Positions 36,572 to 45,195 are shown, numbered from the stretch's first letter. The stretch is 64,000 nt of DNA from Actinomadura xylanilytica (GCF_030283145.1 NZ_JASNWE010000004.1:682001-746000); one strand, 5' to 3'. Translations and numbers: made by a program. Notes: generated by a model from the sequence alone, not told the origin.

Positions 36572-37635
36572 TCGAATCTGTTCCTCGGCATCTGTTCGTC
36601 CCTGATCGCGCGTTGGCGATGCCGGACAGCGACGAACCGAACCATCCGATCGATCGGGAGGCGCGGCCGGAGGAGTGGCGGGCAGCGGTGGACTCCAACA
36701 CCGCGATCATCACCCAGTTCGATGACGGGGCTGAGGGCGGCGCCGGCCTGTTCAGCTCGTCGTGCTCTGCTCCGGCCACCGTGCGGGACTTCCTGTCCGC
36801 GCTGGACCTGCGAGATCGTGACCGGGTCCTGGAAATCGGGACCGGGACGGGCTGGACGGCCGCTCTGATCTCGCATCGAGTCGGGTCCGAGAACGTGACC
36901 AGCATCGAGATCGATCCGGAGGTACTGGCCCAGGCAGAGAAGAACCTGAAACAGGCCGGCTACCTTCCCCGCCTGGTCCAAGGGGACGGGACGGCCGGCC
37001 AACCTGACGGAGCCCCCTACGACCGTGTTCATGTGGCCTGCGGAGTCTCCGAAGTTCCCCATGCATGGGTGGAGCAGGCCCGGCCGGGCGGGGTGATCGT
37101 GCTTCCGTGGAATCCCCTGTACGGCAACGGTCACCTGGCACGCCTGACCGTGGCCGGAAACGGCACTGCGCTGGGCCGGTTCCCTGAGTTCGCCAACTAC
37201 ATGATGGCCAGAGGGCAGAGGATCACCGGACGGTCCGTCTCCTCCTACACGGAAGGTACCGAGCCGGCCCGCAGCACGACCGAGCTCGATCCCCGCACCG
37301 TCGCGTGGGACTCCTACGGAGCGGACATCGCCATCGGGACTCTTGTCCCCGGTGTGGAGAAGCGGATGTGCGCCGCAGATGACGACTCTGGGGAGTGGAC
37401 GTTGTGGCTCCTGGAGCCCGGCTCCGGTTCCTGGGCATCAGTGGACTACGAACCGGGCCGCGCAGCGTTCACGGTGGAGCAATGGGGAGACCGCCACCTG
37501 TGGCACGAGGCAGCGGCGGCTTACCTTCAATGGGTCGACTGGGGAAGCCCGTCCCAGGACCGCTTCGGCATGACCGTGGCCTCAGAAGGCCAAACGATCT
37601 GGCTCGACTCCCCGGACAACCCCATCAACCCCTGA
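36568..37635 (+). CDS. Protein L-isoaspartate methyltransferase-like RiPP modification enzyme
   Basis: The 355-residue protein starts VIESVPRHLFVPD, the typical PIMT N terminus, followed by FSSSCSAPATVRDFL in place of the SQP segment of repair PIMT, SAM motif I VLEIGTGTGWTA (residues 87-98) and an acidic motif II (TSIEIDPEVL). About 150 extra C-terminal residues (from near 205) are absent from housekeeping PIMT (about 215 residues) and are usual in the PIMT homologues of RiPP clusters. It would O-methylate Asp of the coupled peptide, which then cyclises to aspartimide. It could instead be a stand-alone repair enzyme, but coupling to the charged peptide argues otherwise. Confidence 0.8.
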   Translation: MIESVPRHLFVPDRALAMPDSDEPNHPIDREARPEEWRAAVDSNTAIITQFDDGAEGGAGLFSSSCSAPATVRDFLSALDLRDRDRVLEIGTGTGWTAALISHRVGSENVTSIEIDPEVLAQAEKNLKQAGYLPRLVQGDGTAGQPDGAPYDRVHVACGVSEVPHAWVEQARPGGVIVLPWNPLYGNGHLARLTVAGNGTALGRFPEFANYMMARGQRITGRSVSSYTEGTEPARSTTELDPRTVAWDSYGADIAIGTLVPGVEKRMCAADDDSGEWTLWLLEPGSGSWASVDYEPGRAAFTVEQWGDRHLWHEAAAAYLQWVDWGSPSQDRFGMTVASEGQTIWLDSPDNPINP

Positions 37636-37650
37636 AAGGGTGGGACTCTG

Positions 37651-37677
37651 GCCCCTGTCGCTTCGTGCGGCAGGGGC
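37651..37677 (+). terminator. Terminator after the peptide-methyltransferase pair
   Basis: An 11-bp stem (GCCCCTGTCGC with GCGGCAGGGGC, one G-T pair) around a TTCGT loop lies 15 bp after the methyltransferase stop and is followed by TTCGTC. It marks the end of the two-gene unit. Confidence 0.75.
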
Positions 37678-37681
37678 TTCG

Positions 37682-37963
37682 TCACCTGGCCCCGACCAGA
37701 CCGGACTCACCGTCTGTCCAGACGACGGAGCCGGACGCCCCGTCCCGCCGGGCGACTCCGACGACGCCGAGCGTGACGTAGTCGCCGCTCACCGCGCCGA
37801 CCTGAACGCGGCGGACGAGCCCAGACGTGTCCGGGGGGGCGTCGGCGAGGACCTCGTTCACGTGGTTGACCGCCCGGCCCCGGTCATCGGTCACACCGCC
37901 CGCGCGGTCGGCGTCCCAGGCATAGAACTCGGGCGGGTCGGCGGAGGCTCTCGGCTTGAACAT
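37682..37963 (-). CDS. Small conserved hypothetical protein next to XRE regulator
   Basis: This 93-residue protein begins FKPRASADPPEFYAWDAD, continues GVTDDRGRAVNHVNEVLADAPP and ends in a beta-rich region (GLVRRVQVGAVSGDYVTLGVVG). Similar small proteins lie next to XRE-TPR regulators in actinomycetes, as far as I recall, but no function is known. It is transcribed divergently from the XRE regulator gene, and its 3' end meets the terminator of the methyltransferase gene. The 5' end and promoter are duplicated, in broken form, near 35.8 kb. Confidence 0.65.
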   Translation of the reverse strand: MFKPRASADPPEFYAWDADRAGGVTDDRGRAVNHVNEVLADAPPDTSGLVRRVQVGAVSGDYVTLGVVGVARRDGASGSVVWTDGESGLVGAR

Positions 37964-38113
37964 CGTGACCGTCCCGTGTGACGTGGAGTTCTGATCTGGT
38001 GACGTCCAGTGAACTTGTGGCGCGCGTCACGCCGCCAGGGGAGCATTGCGGGTGACCGGGACGGAGACTTTCGCGTCTCCGCCCCACGGGCGATCAGCGA
38101 ATGGTGCACGCCG

Positions 38114-39403
38114 ATGACCGACCATCGACCGCTGTGGGCGAAGAGATTGCAGGCCGAGCGCGAGGCGCGCGGGTCTCAGCCGAACGGATGGAGCAAGAGA
38201 GAGATGGCCCGGCAGTTGCTGCGTGCAGCCGGACACGAGCACGGATCTGTGGACAACCTCGCCCGGCAGATCCGAGACTGGGAGCGTGGCCTGCACTTCC
38301 CGCGCGACTGGGCCGATGCGTACGCCAGAGCGTTCGGCCTGGCCCGAGGTGACCTGTTCCCCGAAAGGGAGGACGATGAAGTGAAACGCCGTACCATGCT
38401 CGGCCTCATCGCAGCCGCTGCGGCGGGGCCGCTCGGCCGCGACGCCGAGCCACTGCGCACCACTCTGGACGACGCCGTCCACGCAGAGGCGACCGAACGG
38501 GACGCGGACGCTTGGGAACGCGTGGCGTTCGACTACGCCCACGAGGTCGACTCCGTGTCGAACGCGCTGCTCCTGCCGGAACTCCTCACCGACTTCACGG
38601 AGATCAGTGCCCTGATCGGCCGCGCGTCGGGGCTGACCCGACAACGCCTCGTGCACGCGGCCGCTCAGATGGCAGCTCTCACCGCGATCACGCTGATGGG
38701 CCTCGGTGAGCAGCGCAGCGCGCGCCGCTGGTGGCGAACCGCCGGTCGCGCAGCGGACGAATCCGGCGACCAAGCCGTCGCGTCCCAGGTCCGTGGACGG
38801 CAGGCGGTCTTCTCCCTGTACGGAGACGCCCCTACCCTGTCGACCTTGGACATCGCGGACGAGGCGATTCGTCTCAGCCGGGGAATGGCCTGTGCCGGGG
38901 CCGCGAGCGGGCACGCGGCCAGAGCCCAGGCCCTCGCCCAACTCGGCCGTCACCAAGAGGCATCGGGAGCCCTCACCGACCTGGAGGACGTGTTCGTGTG
39001 CCTGCCCGACCGGACCCGCGACGACCGCGCGTCGCAATGGGGATGGTCTGAACAGCGGCTCCACCATGTCGCCAGCTACGTCCACACCTTCGCCGGCGAC
39101 GCCGAGAAGGCGGGCCGCGCACAAGACCTCGCCATCGCGCTCTACCCCGAACGCAGCCACCTGGGCCGCGCCCAGGTCGAGCTACATCGGGCGGGCTGCC
39201 TGCTCCGCGCCGGAGACGCCGAAGAGGGCGCGCGGCACGTGGTTCGGGTCTTCCAAGAAATCCCGGCCGAACTCAGCGGGAACGTAGTGGTACGCCGTAC
39301 CGCGTTCACCTCGCTCGGCCTGGCGCCTCCGGCCGACAGCGGACGCACGGCGGTCCGCGACGCACACGAACTTCTCGCGGCGACGACCTCGGGAGACCTA
39401 TGA
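38114..39403 (+). CDS. XRE-family regulator with TPR-like C-terminal region
   Basis: The 429-residue protein has an N-terminal helix-turn-helix region (LWAKRLQAEREARGSQPNG, SKREMARQLL, DNLARQIRDWERG), a short RRTMLGLIAAAAAG segment, and then helical repeats to the C terminus (LVHAAAQMAALTAITLMGLGEQ, SGHAARAQALAQLGRHQEASGAL). This design is common among actinomycete signal-dependent regulators, which may bind a peptide or small molecule. The ATG at 38114 fits the domain start; an upstream extension is not protein-like. A coupled GNAT gene follows (ATGA). The target may be the divergent small gene or the peptide operon. Confidence 0.8.
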   Translation: MTDHRPLWAKRLQAEREARGSQPNGWSKREMARQLLRAAGHEHGSVDNLARQIRDWERGLHFPRDWADAYARAFGLARGDLFPEREDDEVKRRTMLGLIAAAAAGPLGRDAEPLRTTLDDAVHAEATERDADAWERVAFDYAHEVDSVSNALLLPELLTDFTEISALIGRASGLTRQRLVHAAAQMAALTAITLMGLGEQRSARRWWRTAGRAADESGDQAVASQVRGRQAVFSLYGDAPTLSTLDIADEAIRLSRGMACAGAASGHAARAQALAQLGRHQEASGALTDLEDVFVCLPDRTRDDRASQWGWSEQRLHHVASYVHTFAGDAEKAGRAQDLAIALYPERSHLGRAQVELHRAGCLLRAGDAEEGARHVVRVFQEIPAELSGNVVVRRTAFTSLGLAPPADSGRTAVRDAHELLAATTSGDL

Positions 39404-39966
39404 CTCCGCGCATCACCTTCACCCGGCACGACTCGGGCTCGGCGGAGCAGAGCCTCATGAGCGTGATCGTGCCGCTGTACGAGGCCAGCCACGCCGACGT
39501 CATCGCCGATCCCTTCTACTCCAGCGACCGGTTCGCCGAGCGCGTCCGCGGCTACATGAAGGCACCCGGGTTCGAGATCATCGTCGCGTACGTGGACGAC
39601 GTTCCCGTGGGGCAGGCGTTCGGGTACGCGCTGCCCGTCGGCGCGCGGTGGTGGGAGGGCCTCACCACGGCCGTGCCGAGCGGCTTCACGGCGGAGACCG
39701 GGGACCGGACGTTCGCGTTCAACGAGCTCATGATCGTCCCGGCCTGGCAGCGCCGGGGCGTGGCGCACGCGCTCCACGACAAGCTGCTGAACGGCCGGGA
39801 CGAGGAGCGTGCCACGCTCCTCGTACGCGAGGACAACGACTCCGCGCAGGCCGCGTACGCCCGGTGGGGGTGGAAGAAGATCGGGAAACTCAGGCCCTTC
39901 GCCGATGCCCCGGACTTCGACGCGATGATCTTCGACCTCGCGGCGGCGGCCGGGCCCGGGGCTTAG
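39400..39966 (+). CDS. GNAT-family N-acetyltransferase
   Basis: The 188-residue protein has a GNAT fold: a central ELMIVPAWQRRGVAHALHDKLL segment forms the acetyl-CoA pyrophosphate-binding (Q/R-x-x-G-x-A) loop, and DNDSAQAAYARWGWKKIG is the conserved C-terminal helix. The substrate may be a small amine, an antibiotic or a protein N terminus. It overlaps the XRE regulator by four bases, so the two are co-expressed. A role in acetylating the peptide product encoded upstream is possible but not shown. Confidence 0.85.
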   Translation: MTPRITFTRHDSGSAEQSLMSVIVPLYEASHADVIADPFYSSDRFAERVRGYMKAPGFEIIVAYVDDVPVGQAFGYALPVGARWWEGLTTAVPSGFTAETGDRTFAFNELMIVPAWQRRGVAHALHDKLLNGRDEERATLLVREDNDSAQAAYARWGWKKIGKLRPFADAPDFDAMIFDLAAAAGPGA

Positions 39967-39989
39967 GGCCTGTCTCAGAGTGCCTCGGC

Positions 39990-40130
39990 CGTCGCGTGAG
40001 CGTGTTACCTGGCCGGTGGGGCGAAGCCGGAGGCGAGCCCCACCGGCCAGATCGCGAAGCGATGTCGCGCTCGCCCAAGCCAGGTCGGCGTCCGAGCCGC
40101 CAGGCGAGGATGCCGGGCCGGGCGTTTGGA
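39990..40130. repeat. Dispersed structured repeat, inverted copy
   Basis: In reverse complement this region matches the 164-bp repeat at 28.7-29.0 kb: it shares TCGCCTGGCGGCTCG, GGCGAGCGCG and the ATCGC-TTC-GCGAT hairpin. It also carries a perfect 14-bp inverted repeat (CTGGCCGGTGGGGC at 40009-40022 with its complement at 40037-40050). It lies between the convergent acetyltransferase and ABC exporter genes and may act as a bidirectional terminator or REP-like element. Confidence 0.75.
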
Positions 40131-40141
40131 AACACAGCCGG

Positions 40142-42034
40142 TCAGCCGACGGGCTCCAGCGGGGTCTCCGACGTGGGCCGCTGGTCGAACTGGGTGCGGT
40201 GGAGTTCGGCGTAGCGGCCGTTCAGGGCGAGCAGGTCGTCGTGGGTGCCGCGCTCGACGATCCGGCCCGCCTCGATGACCAGGATCAGGTCGGCGGCGCG
40301 GACGGTGGACAGCCGGTGCGCGATCACCACGGCGGTGCGGCCTTCGAGGGCCTCGCCGAGGGCCTCCTGGACGGCCGCCTCCGAGGTGGAGTCGAGGTGC
40401 GCGGTGGCCTCGTCGAGGATCACCACGCGGGGGCGGTTGAGCAGCAGGCGGGCGATGGTGAGGCGCTGCCGCTCGCCGCCGGACAGCCGGTAACCGCGCT
40501 CGCCGACGATGGTCTCCAGGCCGTCCGGCAGGCTCGCGATCAGGGTGTCGAGGCGGGCCCGGCGCAGCACGTCCCACAGGTCGTCCTCGGTGGCCTCGGG
40601 ACGGGCGAGCAGCAGGTTCTCGCGGATCGACTCGTGGAACAGGTGACCGTCCTGGGTGACCATGCCGAGGGTCTCGCGGATCGACTCGAAGGTCAGGTCG
40701 CGCACGTCGACGCCGCCGAGCCGGACGGCGCCCTCGTCGGCGTCGTACAGGCGGGGCAGGAGCTGGGCGATGGTGGACTTGCCCGCGCCGGACGAGCCGA
40801 CCAGCGCCACCATCTGGCCGGGCTCGGCGCGGAACGAGACCTCGTGCAGTACCTGGACGCCGCCGCGGGTGTCGAGGCTCGCGACCTCTTCGAGCGAGGC
40901 CAGCGACACCTTGTCGGCGGACGGGTAGGCGAACGAGACGGCGTCGAACTCGACCGCGGCCGGTCCGTCCGGCACGGTGCCGGCGGTCTCGCGCTCGGCG
41001 ACCAGCGGCTCGAGGTCGAGCACCTCGAAGACCCGCTCGAAGCTGACCAGCGCGCTCATCACCTCGACGCGGGCGCTGGCGAGCGCGGTGAGCGGCGCGT
41101 ACAGCCGGGTGAGCAGGAGCGCGAGGGAGACCACCGCGCCCGCGTCGAGCTGGCCGCGCAGGGAGAAGAAGCCGCCCAGGCCGTAGACGAGGGCGAGCGC
41201 GAGCGCCGACACGACGGTGAGGGCGGTGACGAAAACGTGCTGCACCATCGCGGCGCGGACGCCGATGTCGCGGACCCGGCCGGCCCGCGCGGCGAACTCG
41301 GCGGACTCGCGGGCGGGACGGCCGAACAGCTTGACCAGCGTCGCGCCAGGAGCGGAGAACCGCTCGGTCATCTGGGTGCTCATCGCGGCGTCGTGCGCGG
41401 CGGCCTCGCGCTGGAGCCGGGCCAGCTTGCGGCCCATCCGGCGGGCGGGCAGCACGAAGACCGGCAGCAGCACCAGGGCGAGCAGAGTGATCTGCCAGGA
41501 GATCCCGACCATCACCGCGAAGGTCAGCAGCAGCGTCACCAGGTTGCTGACCACGCCGGACAGCGTGTCGCTGAACGCGCGCTGCGCGCCGATGACGTCG
41601 TTGTTGAGCCGGCTGACCAGGGCCCCGGTGCGGGTGCGGGTGAAGAACGCCACCGGCATCCGCTGCACGTGGTCGAAGACGGTGGTGCGGAGCTGGAGGA
41701 TCAGGCCCTCGCCGAGCCGGGACGACAGCCAGCGGTTGGCCAGCCCGAGCGCGCCCTCGGCGAGCGCGAGGACCGCGATGACCACGGCGAGCCACACCAC
41801 CGTGCCGGTGCCGGACCCGTCGACGATCGCGTCGACCACCCGGCCGGCCAGTACCGGGGTCGCGACCGCGAGGACGGCCATCAGCACGCTGAACACCAGG
41901 AACGCGGCCAGCATCCGGCGGTGCGGGCGGGCGAACCGGCCGATGCGGCGCAGCGTCGCGCGGGACAAGGGCCTGCGGTCCTGCGCGTTCATCGCGTGGT
42001 GCAACGACATCCACGCGGTCACTTCCATGTCCAT
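40142..42034 (-). CDS. ABC exporter, fused permease and ATPase
   Basis: This 630-residue half-transporter has six N-terminal helices (FLVFSVLMAVLAVATPVLAG onward) with the intracellular loop segment FDHVQRMPVAFFTRTRTGALVSRLNNDV. The cassette follows: Walker A GSSGAGKST, Q-loop MVTQDGHLFHESIREN, signature LSGGERQ, Walker B VVILDEATAHLD and switch His in AHRLS. It probably works as a homodimeric exporter of a lipid, drug or peptide. A 20-residue stretch rich in Ser/Leu links the domains (DKVSLASLEEVASLDTRGG). The ATG at 42034 (MDMEVTAW) is chosen from family pattern; 41992 is an alternative. Confidence 0.88.
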   Translation of the reverse strand: MDMEVTAWMSLHHAMNAQDRRPLSRATLRRIGRFARPHRRMLAAFLVFSVLMAVLAVATPVLAGRVVDAIVDGSGTGTVVWLAVVIAVLALAEGALGLANRWLSSRLGEGLILQLRTTVFDHVQRMPVAFFTRTRTGALVSRLNNDVIGAQRAFSDTLSGVVSNLVTLLLTFAVMVGISWQITLLALVLLPVFVLPARRMGRKLARLQREAAAHDAAMSTQMTERFSAPGATLVKLFGRPARESAEFAARAGRVRDIGVRAAMVQHVFVTALTVVSALALALVYGLGGFFSLRGQLDAGAVVSLALLLTRLYAPLTALASARVEVMSALVSFERVFEVLDLEPLVAERETAGTVPDGPAAVEFDAVSFAYPSADKVSLASLEEVASLDTRGGVQVLHEVSFRAEPGQMVALVGSSGAGKSTIAQLLPRLYDADEGAVRLGGVDVRDLTFESIRETLGMVTQDGHLFHESIRENLLLARPEATEDDLWDVLRRARLDTLIASLPDGLETIVGERGYRLSGGERQRLTIARLLLNRPRVVILDEATAHLDSTSEAAVQEALGEALEGRTAVVIAHRLSTVRAADLILVIEAGRIVERGTHDDLLALNGRYAELHRTQFDQRPTSETPLEPVG

Positions 42035-42220
42035 CGGACCTGCCGCCCCTCGGGTAGGTGTTCCTGCTCTCGTCCGAACATCATCGGACCTCAATGAAGG
42101 TTGAGGTCAATCCCCGGTCCAGCCCGAGTGTCCCCCGCGGGTCCGACACTTTTGCCTCCCGGCCGCCCGGCGGCTTGAATGACGGCAGGACCGGCCACCG
42201 TCGAAGGGCGTCACGATCAC

Positions 42221-43381
42221 ATGGACATCGAGAAGCTGCGCGCGGACACGCCGGGCTGCGCGGGCGTCGCGCACCTCAACAACGCCGGGGCGGCGCTGCC
42301 GCCCCAGCCGGTGATCGACGCGGTCGCCGGGCACTTCGCGCTGGAGTCGTCGATCGGCGGCTACGAGGCCGCCGACCGCGGCGCCGCCGCCATCGCGCAC
42401 TTCTACGACGCGGTGGCCGGGCTGATCGGCGCGCACCGCGACGAGATCGCCTATGTGGAGAACGCGACCCGCGCCTGGGACATGGCCTTCCACTCGATCC
42501 CGTTCGCGGCGGGCGACCGCATCGTCACCACCACCAGCGAGTACGCCAGCAACGCCATCGCCTACCGGCAGGTCGCCGGGGCGCGCGGCGTCCGCGTCAC
42601 CGTGCTCCCCGACGACGAGCACGGCACGCTGTCCCTGGAGGCGCTCGCCGCCGAGCTGGCGCGCGGCGACGTCCGGCTGGTCTCGATCAACCACATCCCG
42701 ACCTACAACGGCCTGGTCAACCCGGCCGCCGAGGTCGGCCGGCTCTGCCGCGAGACCGGCACCCTCTACCTGCTGGACGCCTGCCAGTCGGTCGGGCAGC
42801 TCGGCGTGGACGTCCGCGAGATCGGCTGCGACATGCTGTCGTCCACCGGCCGCAAGTACCTGCGCGGGCCGCGCGGCACCGGGTTCCTCTACGTGCGGCG
42901 GCAGATCGTCCAGACACTGGAGCCGCCGTTCCTCGACCTGCACTCGGCCGAGTGGACGGGCCCCGACACCTACGAGATCGCCGCCGGGGCGCGGCGGTTC
43001 GAGACCTGGGAGTGGTACGTCGCCGGGCAGATCGGGCTGGGCGTGGCCGCCGAGTACGCGGCCGGCATCGGCGTCGCGGCGATCGAGGAGCGCGTCACCG
43101 CGCTCGCCGCGACGCTGCGGGACCGGCTCGCCGAACGCCCCGGCGTACGGCTGCTCGACCGGGGCGCCCGGCGCTCGGGCCTGGTCACGTTCACGGTGGA
43201 CGGGCACGGGTCCGACGCCGTCAAGGCCGCGCTGCGCGCCGCGGGCGTCAACGTGAGCGTCACCACCGGCTCGCACTCGCGGTTCGACCCGAAGGCCGTC
43301 CCCGCCGCCGTGCGCGCGTCCGTGCACTACTACAACACCGGCGACGAACTGGGCCGCCTGCTGGACGCGCTCCCCCGCTGA
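42221..43381 (+). CDS. Class V aminotransferase-fold PLP enzyme
   Basis: The 386-residue protein has the class V fold: HLNNAGAALPP at the N terminus, the YLLDACQSVGQLGVDV PLP-pyridine Asp/Gln region and the Schiff-base Lys212 in SSTGRKYLRGPRGTGFLYV. It resembles isopenicillin-epimerase- and cysteine-desulfurase-like enzymes, but no sulphur-accepting Cys loop is evident, so the reaction (lyase, epimerase or aminotransferase) is undecided. It is transcribed divergently from the ABC exporter across 186 bp. I placed the start at the ATG at 42221, with AAGGGCG upstream. Confidence 0.82.
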   Translation: MDIEKLRADTPGCAGVAHLNNAGAALPPQPVIDAVAGHFALESSIGGYEAADRGAAAIAHFYDAVAGLIGAHRDEIAYVENATRAWDMAFHSIPFAAGDRIVTTTSEYASNAIAYRQVAGARGVRVTVLPDDEHGTLSLEALAAELARGDVRLVSINHIPTYNGLVNPAAEVGRLCRETGTLYLLDACQSVGQLGVDVREIGCDMLSSTGRKYLRGPRGTGFLYVRRQIVQTLEPPFLDLHSAEWTGPDTYEIAAGARRFETWEWYVAGQIGLGVAAEYAAGIGVAAIEERVTALAATLRDRLAERPGVRLLDRGARRSGLVTFTVDGHGSDAVKAALRAAGVNVSVTTGSHSRFDPKAVPAAVRASVHYYNTGDELGRLLDALPR

Positions 43382-43399
43382 CCCGCCGGCGGCCCCGGC

Positions 43400-44545
43400 T
43401 CAGGAGCAGAGCGCCGGCGCCAGCGAGGACGCGGCGGTCTTGTAGACCTTCTCGCCCTCGTCGAAGGAGAGGTTGCCCGCGACGACGGCCGACTTCGCGC
43501 CGTCGCGGGTGCCCGCGACCAGGCTGGAGTAGCCGAACACGATGCCGTCGTGCCCCCAGGCGACGCCGCCGGGCGCGCACGGCGCCTTGATCGGCAGGAT
43601 GCCGAGGCCGTATCCGAACGCTCCGGTGTCGAGCATCTGGCCCATCGCGCTCGGGGGCAGCAGCCGGCCGGCCATCAGCGCGCGCAGGAACGTCGCCTCG
43701 TCCTCGGCGGTCGAGATCACCGCGCCCGCCGTCCAGGCCCAGCTGAAGTTGTAGACCGTGGTGTCGAACCGCGTCGGGTCGGACGAGCCGTCGACCAGCG
43801 CGCGCGGCACGTAGCCCGACAGGTGGCGGCCGGCCACGTGCGTGGTGTCGCGCGGGAAGGTGGTGCCGCGCATCCCGAGCGGCCTGAAGATCCGCCGGGT
43901 CAGCTCCGCCTCGGCGCTGTGCCGGGTGACCCGCTCGATCAGCATCCCGGCCAGGACGTAGTTGGTGTTGGAGTACTCCCACTTGGTGCCGGGGACGGCG
44001 CGCGGCGCGGGGTTGGTGAGCGCCGTGCGCACCACCCGGGCGGGGGTGAACCGCTCGAAGCGGTGGTCCTTGAACGAGGACGTCTCGCGCCAGAGCATCT
44101 GGTCCTGGTGCAGTCCGCTGGTCTGCTGGAGCAGGTGCCGGACGGTGATCCGCCCGTCCAGCCCCAGGCCGGGCAGCCGGGCCGCGACCTTGTCGTCCAG
44201 GCCGAGCCGCCCCTCGGCGACCAGTTGCAGGACGACGGTCGCGACCATCGTCTTGGTGTTGCTGCCGATGCGGTACCGGTCGCCGGCGCGGGCGGGACGC
44301 TTGGTCCGCAGGTCGGCGACGCCCCGCGCGGCCTCCCTCGTCCCCGCGCGCGTCTGCACGGCCACGAGCGCGCCGGGCGCCCCGGCCTTCACGACCTGTT
44401 CGGCGAGCGTCCCCGGGGAGACCGGGGCGGGCGCGGGCGCACCGGCGGGCGCGGGGGCCGCGAGCGCGGAGGTGGTGCCGAGGGTGAGCGACGCGGCGGC
44501 GAGGGCCGTGGCGATCCACCGTTTCCGCGGGATTCCGGGCAGCAC
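43400..44545 (-). CDS. Secreted serine hydrolase, class C beta-lactamase/D,D-peptidase family
   Basis: This 381-residue precursor has a signal peptide (KRWIATALAAASLTLGTTSALA) and then the beta-lactamase family core: nucleophile Ser in RIGSNTKTMVATV (SxxK), Tyr in WEYSNTNYVLAGML (YxN) and WGHDGIVFGYSS (HxG). Such proteins include D-alanyl-D-alanine carboxypeptidases, esterases and AmpC-like enzymes; a carboxypeptidase or esterase is most likely. I prefer the GTG at 44545, which lies nine bases after GGAAGGAAGG, over the GTG at 44554. It is convergent with the PLP-enzyme gene. Confidence 0.87.
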   Translation of the reverse strand: MLPGIPRKRWIATALAAASLTLGTTSALAAPAPAGAPAPAPVSPGTLAEQVVKAGAPGALVAVQTRAGTREAARGVADLRTKRPARAGDRYRIGSNTKTMVATVVLQLVAEGRLGLDDKVAARLPGLGLDGRITVRHLLQQTSGLHQDQMLWRETSSFKDHRFERFTPARVVRTALTNPAPRAVPGTKWEYSNTNYVLAGMLIERVTRHSAEAELTRRIFRPLGMRGTTFPRDTTHVAGRHLSGYVPRALVDGSSDPTRFDTTVYNFSWAWTAGAVISTAEDEATFLRALMAGRLLPPSAMGQMLDTGAFGYGLGILPIKAPCAPGGVAWGHDGIVFGYSSLVAGTRDGAKSAVVAGNLSFDEGEKVYKTAASSLAPALCS

Positions 44546-44617
44546 GAAGCACACCTTCCTTCCGAAGGCCGTCGACCTTTTCGCAGGTCGTTGAAAAGGG
44601 TTTCGTGAGGGGCGCGG

Positions 44618-45013
44618 TCAGCCGCGCCGCGACAGGACGATGAGCGCGCCGGCGAAGCTGGCCCCGCCCACGCCGCAGATGACCGCCCAGGGCATCCCGT
44701 CGCCGCCCCGGGCGAGGTCGACGACGAAGCCGCCGACGCAGAAGACCGCGAGCACGCTGAACCCGAAGTCGGAGGCGCGCAGCCGCAGCGTCCGCTGGCG
44801 CTCGTCGCCCTCGTCGCCGCCCAGCAGGGCGACCGATTCGGACCGCCGGAACAGCAGCAGCACCGCGGCGTACACGACCATGATCCCGAGCAGCAGCGAG
44901 CCGAGGACCCAGTCGCCGTTCAGCCCGACGGCCAGGAACATCGCCAGGCCCCCAACCACCGAGGTCACCGGCACCAGCCAGCGACCGCCCTTCCCGTCAT
45001 TCTTGGTCGACAT
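44618..45013 (-). CDS. Small four-helix membrane protein (DUF2178-like)
   Basis: The 131-residue protein has two hydrophobic helices, a soluble loop carrying GGDEGDERQRTLRLRASDF, and two more helices. That loop motif (D-E-R-Q plus an Arg/Ala run) is typical of small membrane proteins encoded next to an XRE regulator. The 65-residue XRE gene overlaps its start by 17 bp, and a GGAGGAGG ribosome site precedes the ATG. Function is unknown; the pair may sense membrane state. Confidence 0.75.
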   Translation of the reverse strand: MSTKNDGKGGRWLVPVTSVVGGLAMFLAVGLNGDWVLGSLLLGIMVVYAAVLLLFRRSESVALLGGDEGDERQRTLRLRASDFGFSVLAVFCVGGFVVDLARGGDGMPWAVICGVGGASFAGALIVLSRRG

Positions 45014-45194
45014 GGAATACCTCCTCCACCGCACGCTCGAAGAAACGCGCCAAAGTGATCGCCAACGGCAGGGACGGGCTGTACCTGCCCGTCTCGATGG
45101 CGTTGACCGTCTGGCGGGAGACGCCGAGCACCTTGCCGAGATCCCCCTGGGAGAGCCCTCTGGTGAGCCGGAGCTCCCTGACGTCGTTCCGCAT
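44997..45194 (-). CDS. Short XRE/Cro-C1-type regulator
   Basis: At 65 residues this is a lone helix-turn-helix: LRLTRGLSQGDLGKVLGVSRQTVNAIETGRYSPSL, the region of residues 8-42, is a textbook XRE motif. Similar single-domain regulators repress their own promoter and the linked membrane-protein gene. Two 22-bp direct repeats lie just upstream. Its stop overlaps the start of the membrane-protein gene by 17 bp, so both are on one transcript. Confidence 0.88.
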   Translation of the reverse strand: MRNDVRELRLTRGLSQGDLGKVLGVSRQTVNAIETGRYSPSLPLAITLARFFERAVEEVFHVDQE

Positions 45195-45195
45195 G

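Noticed and set aside
42179-42220. Upstream ATG of the class V PLP enzyme
   Set aside because: The 14 extra residues are not family-like and no ribosome site precedes them; ATG at 42221 fits the fold start.
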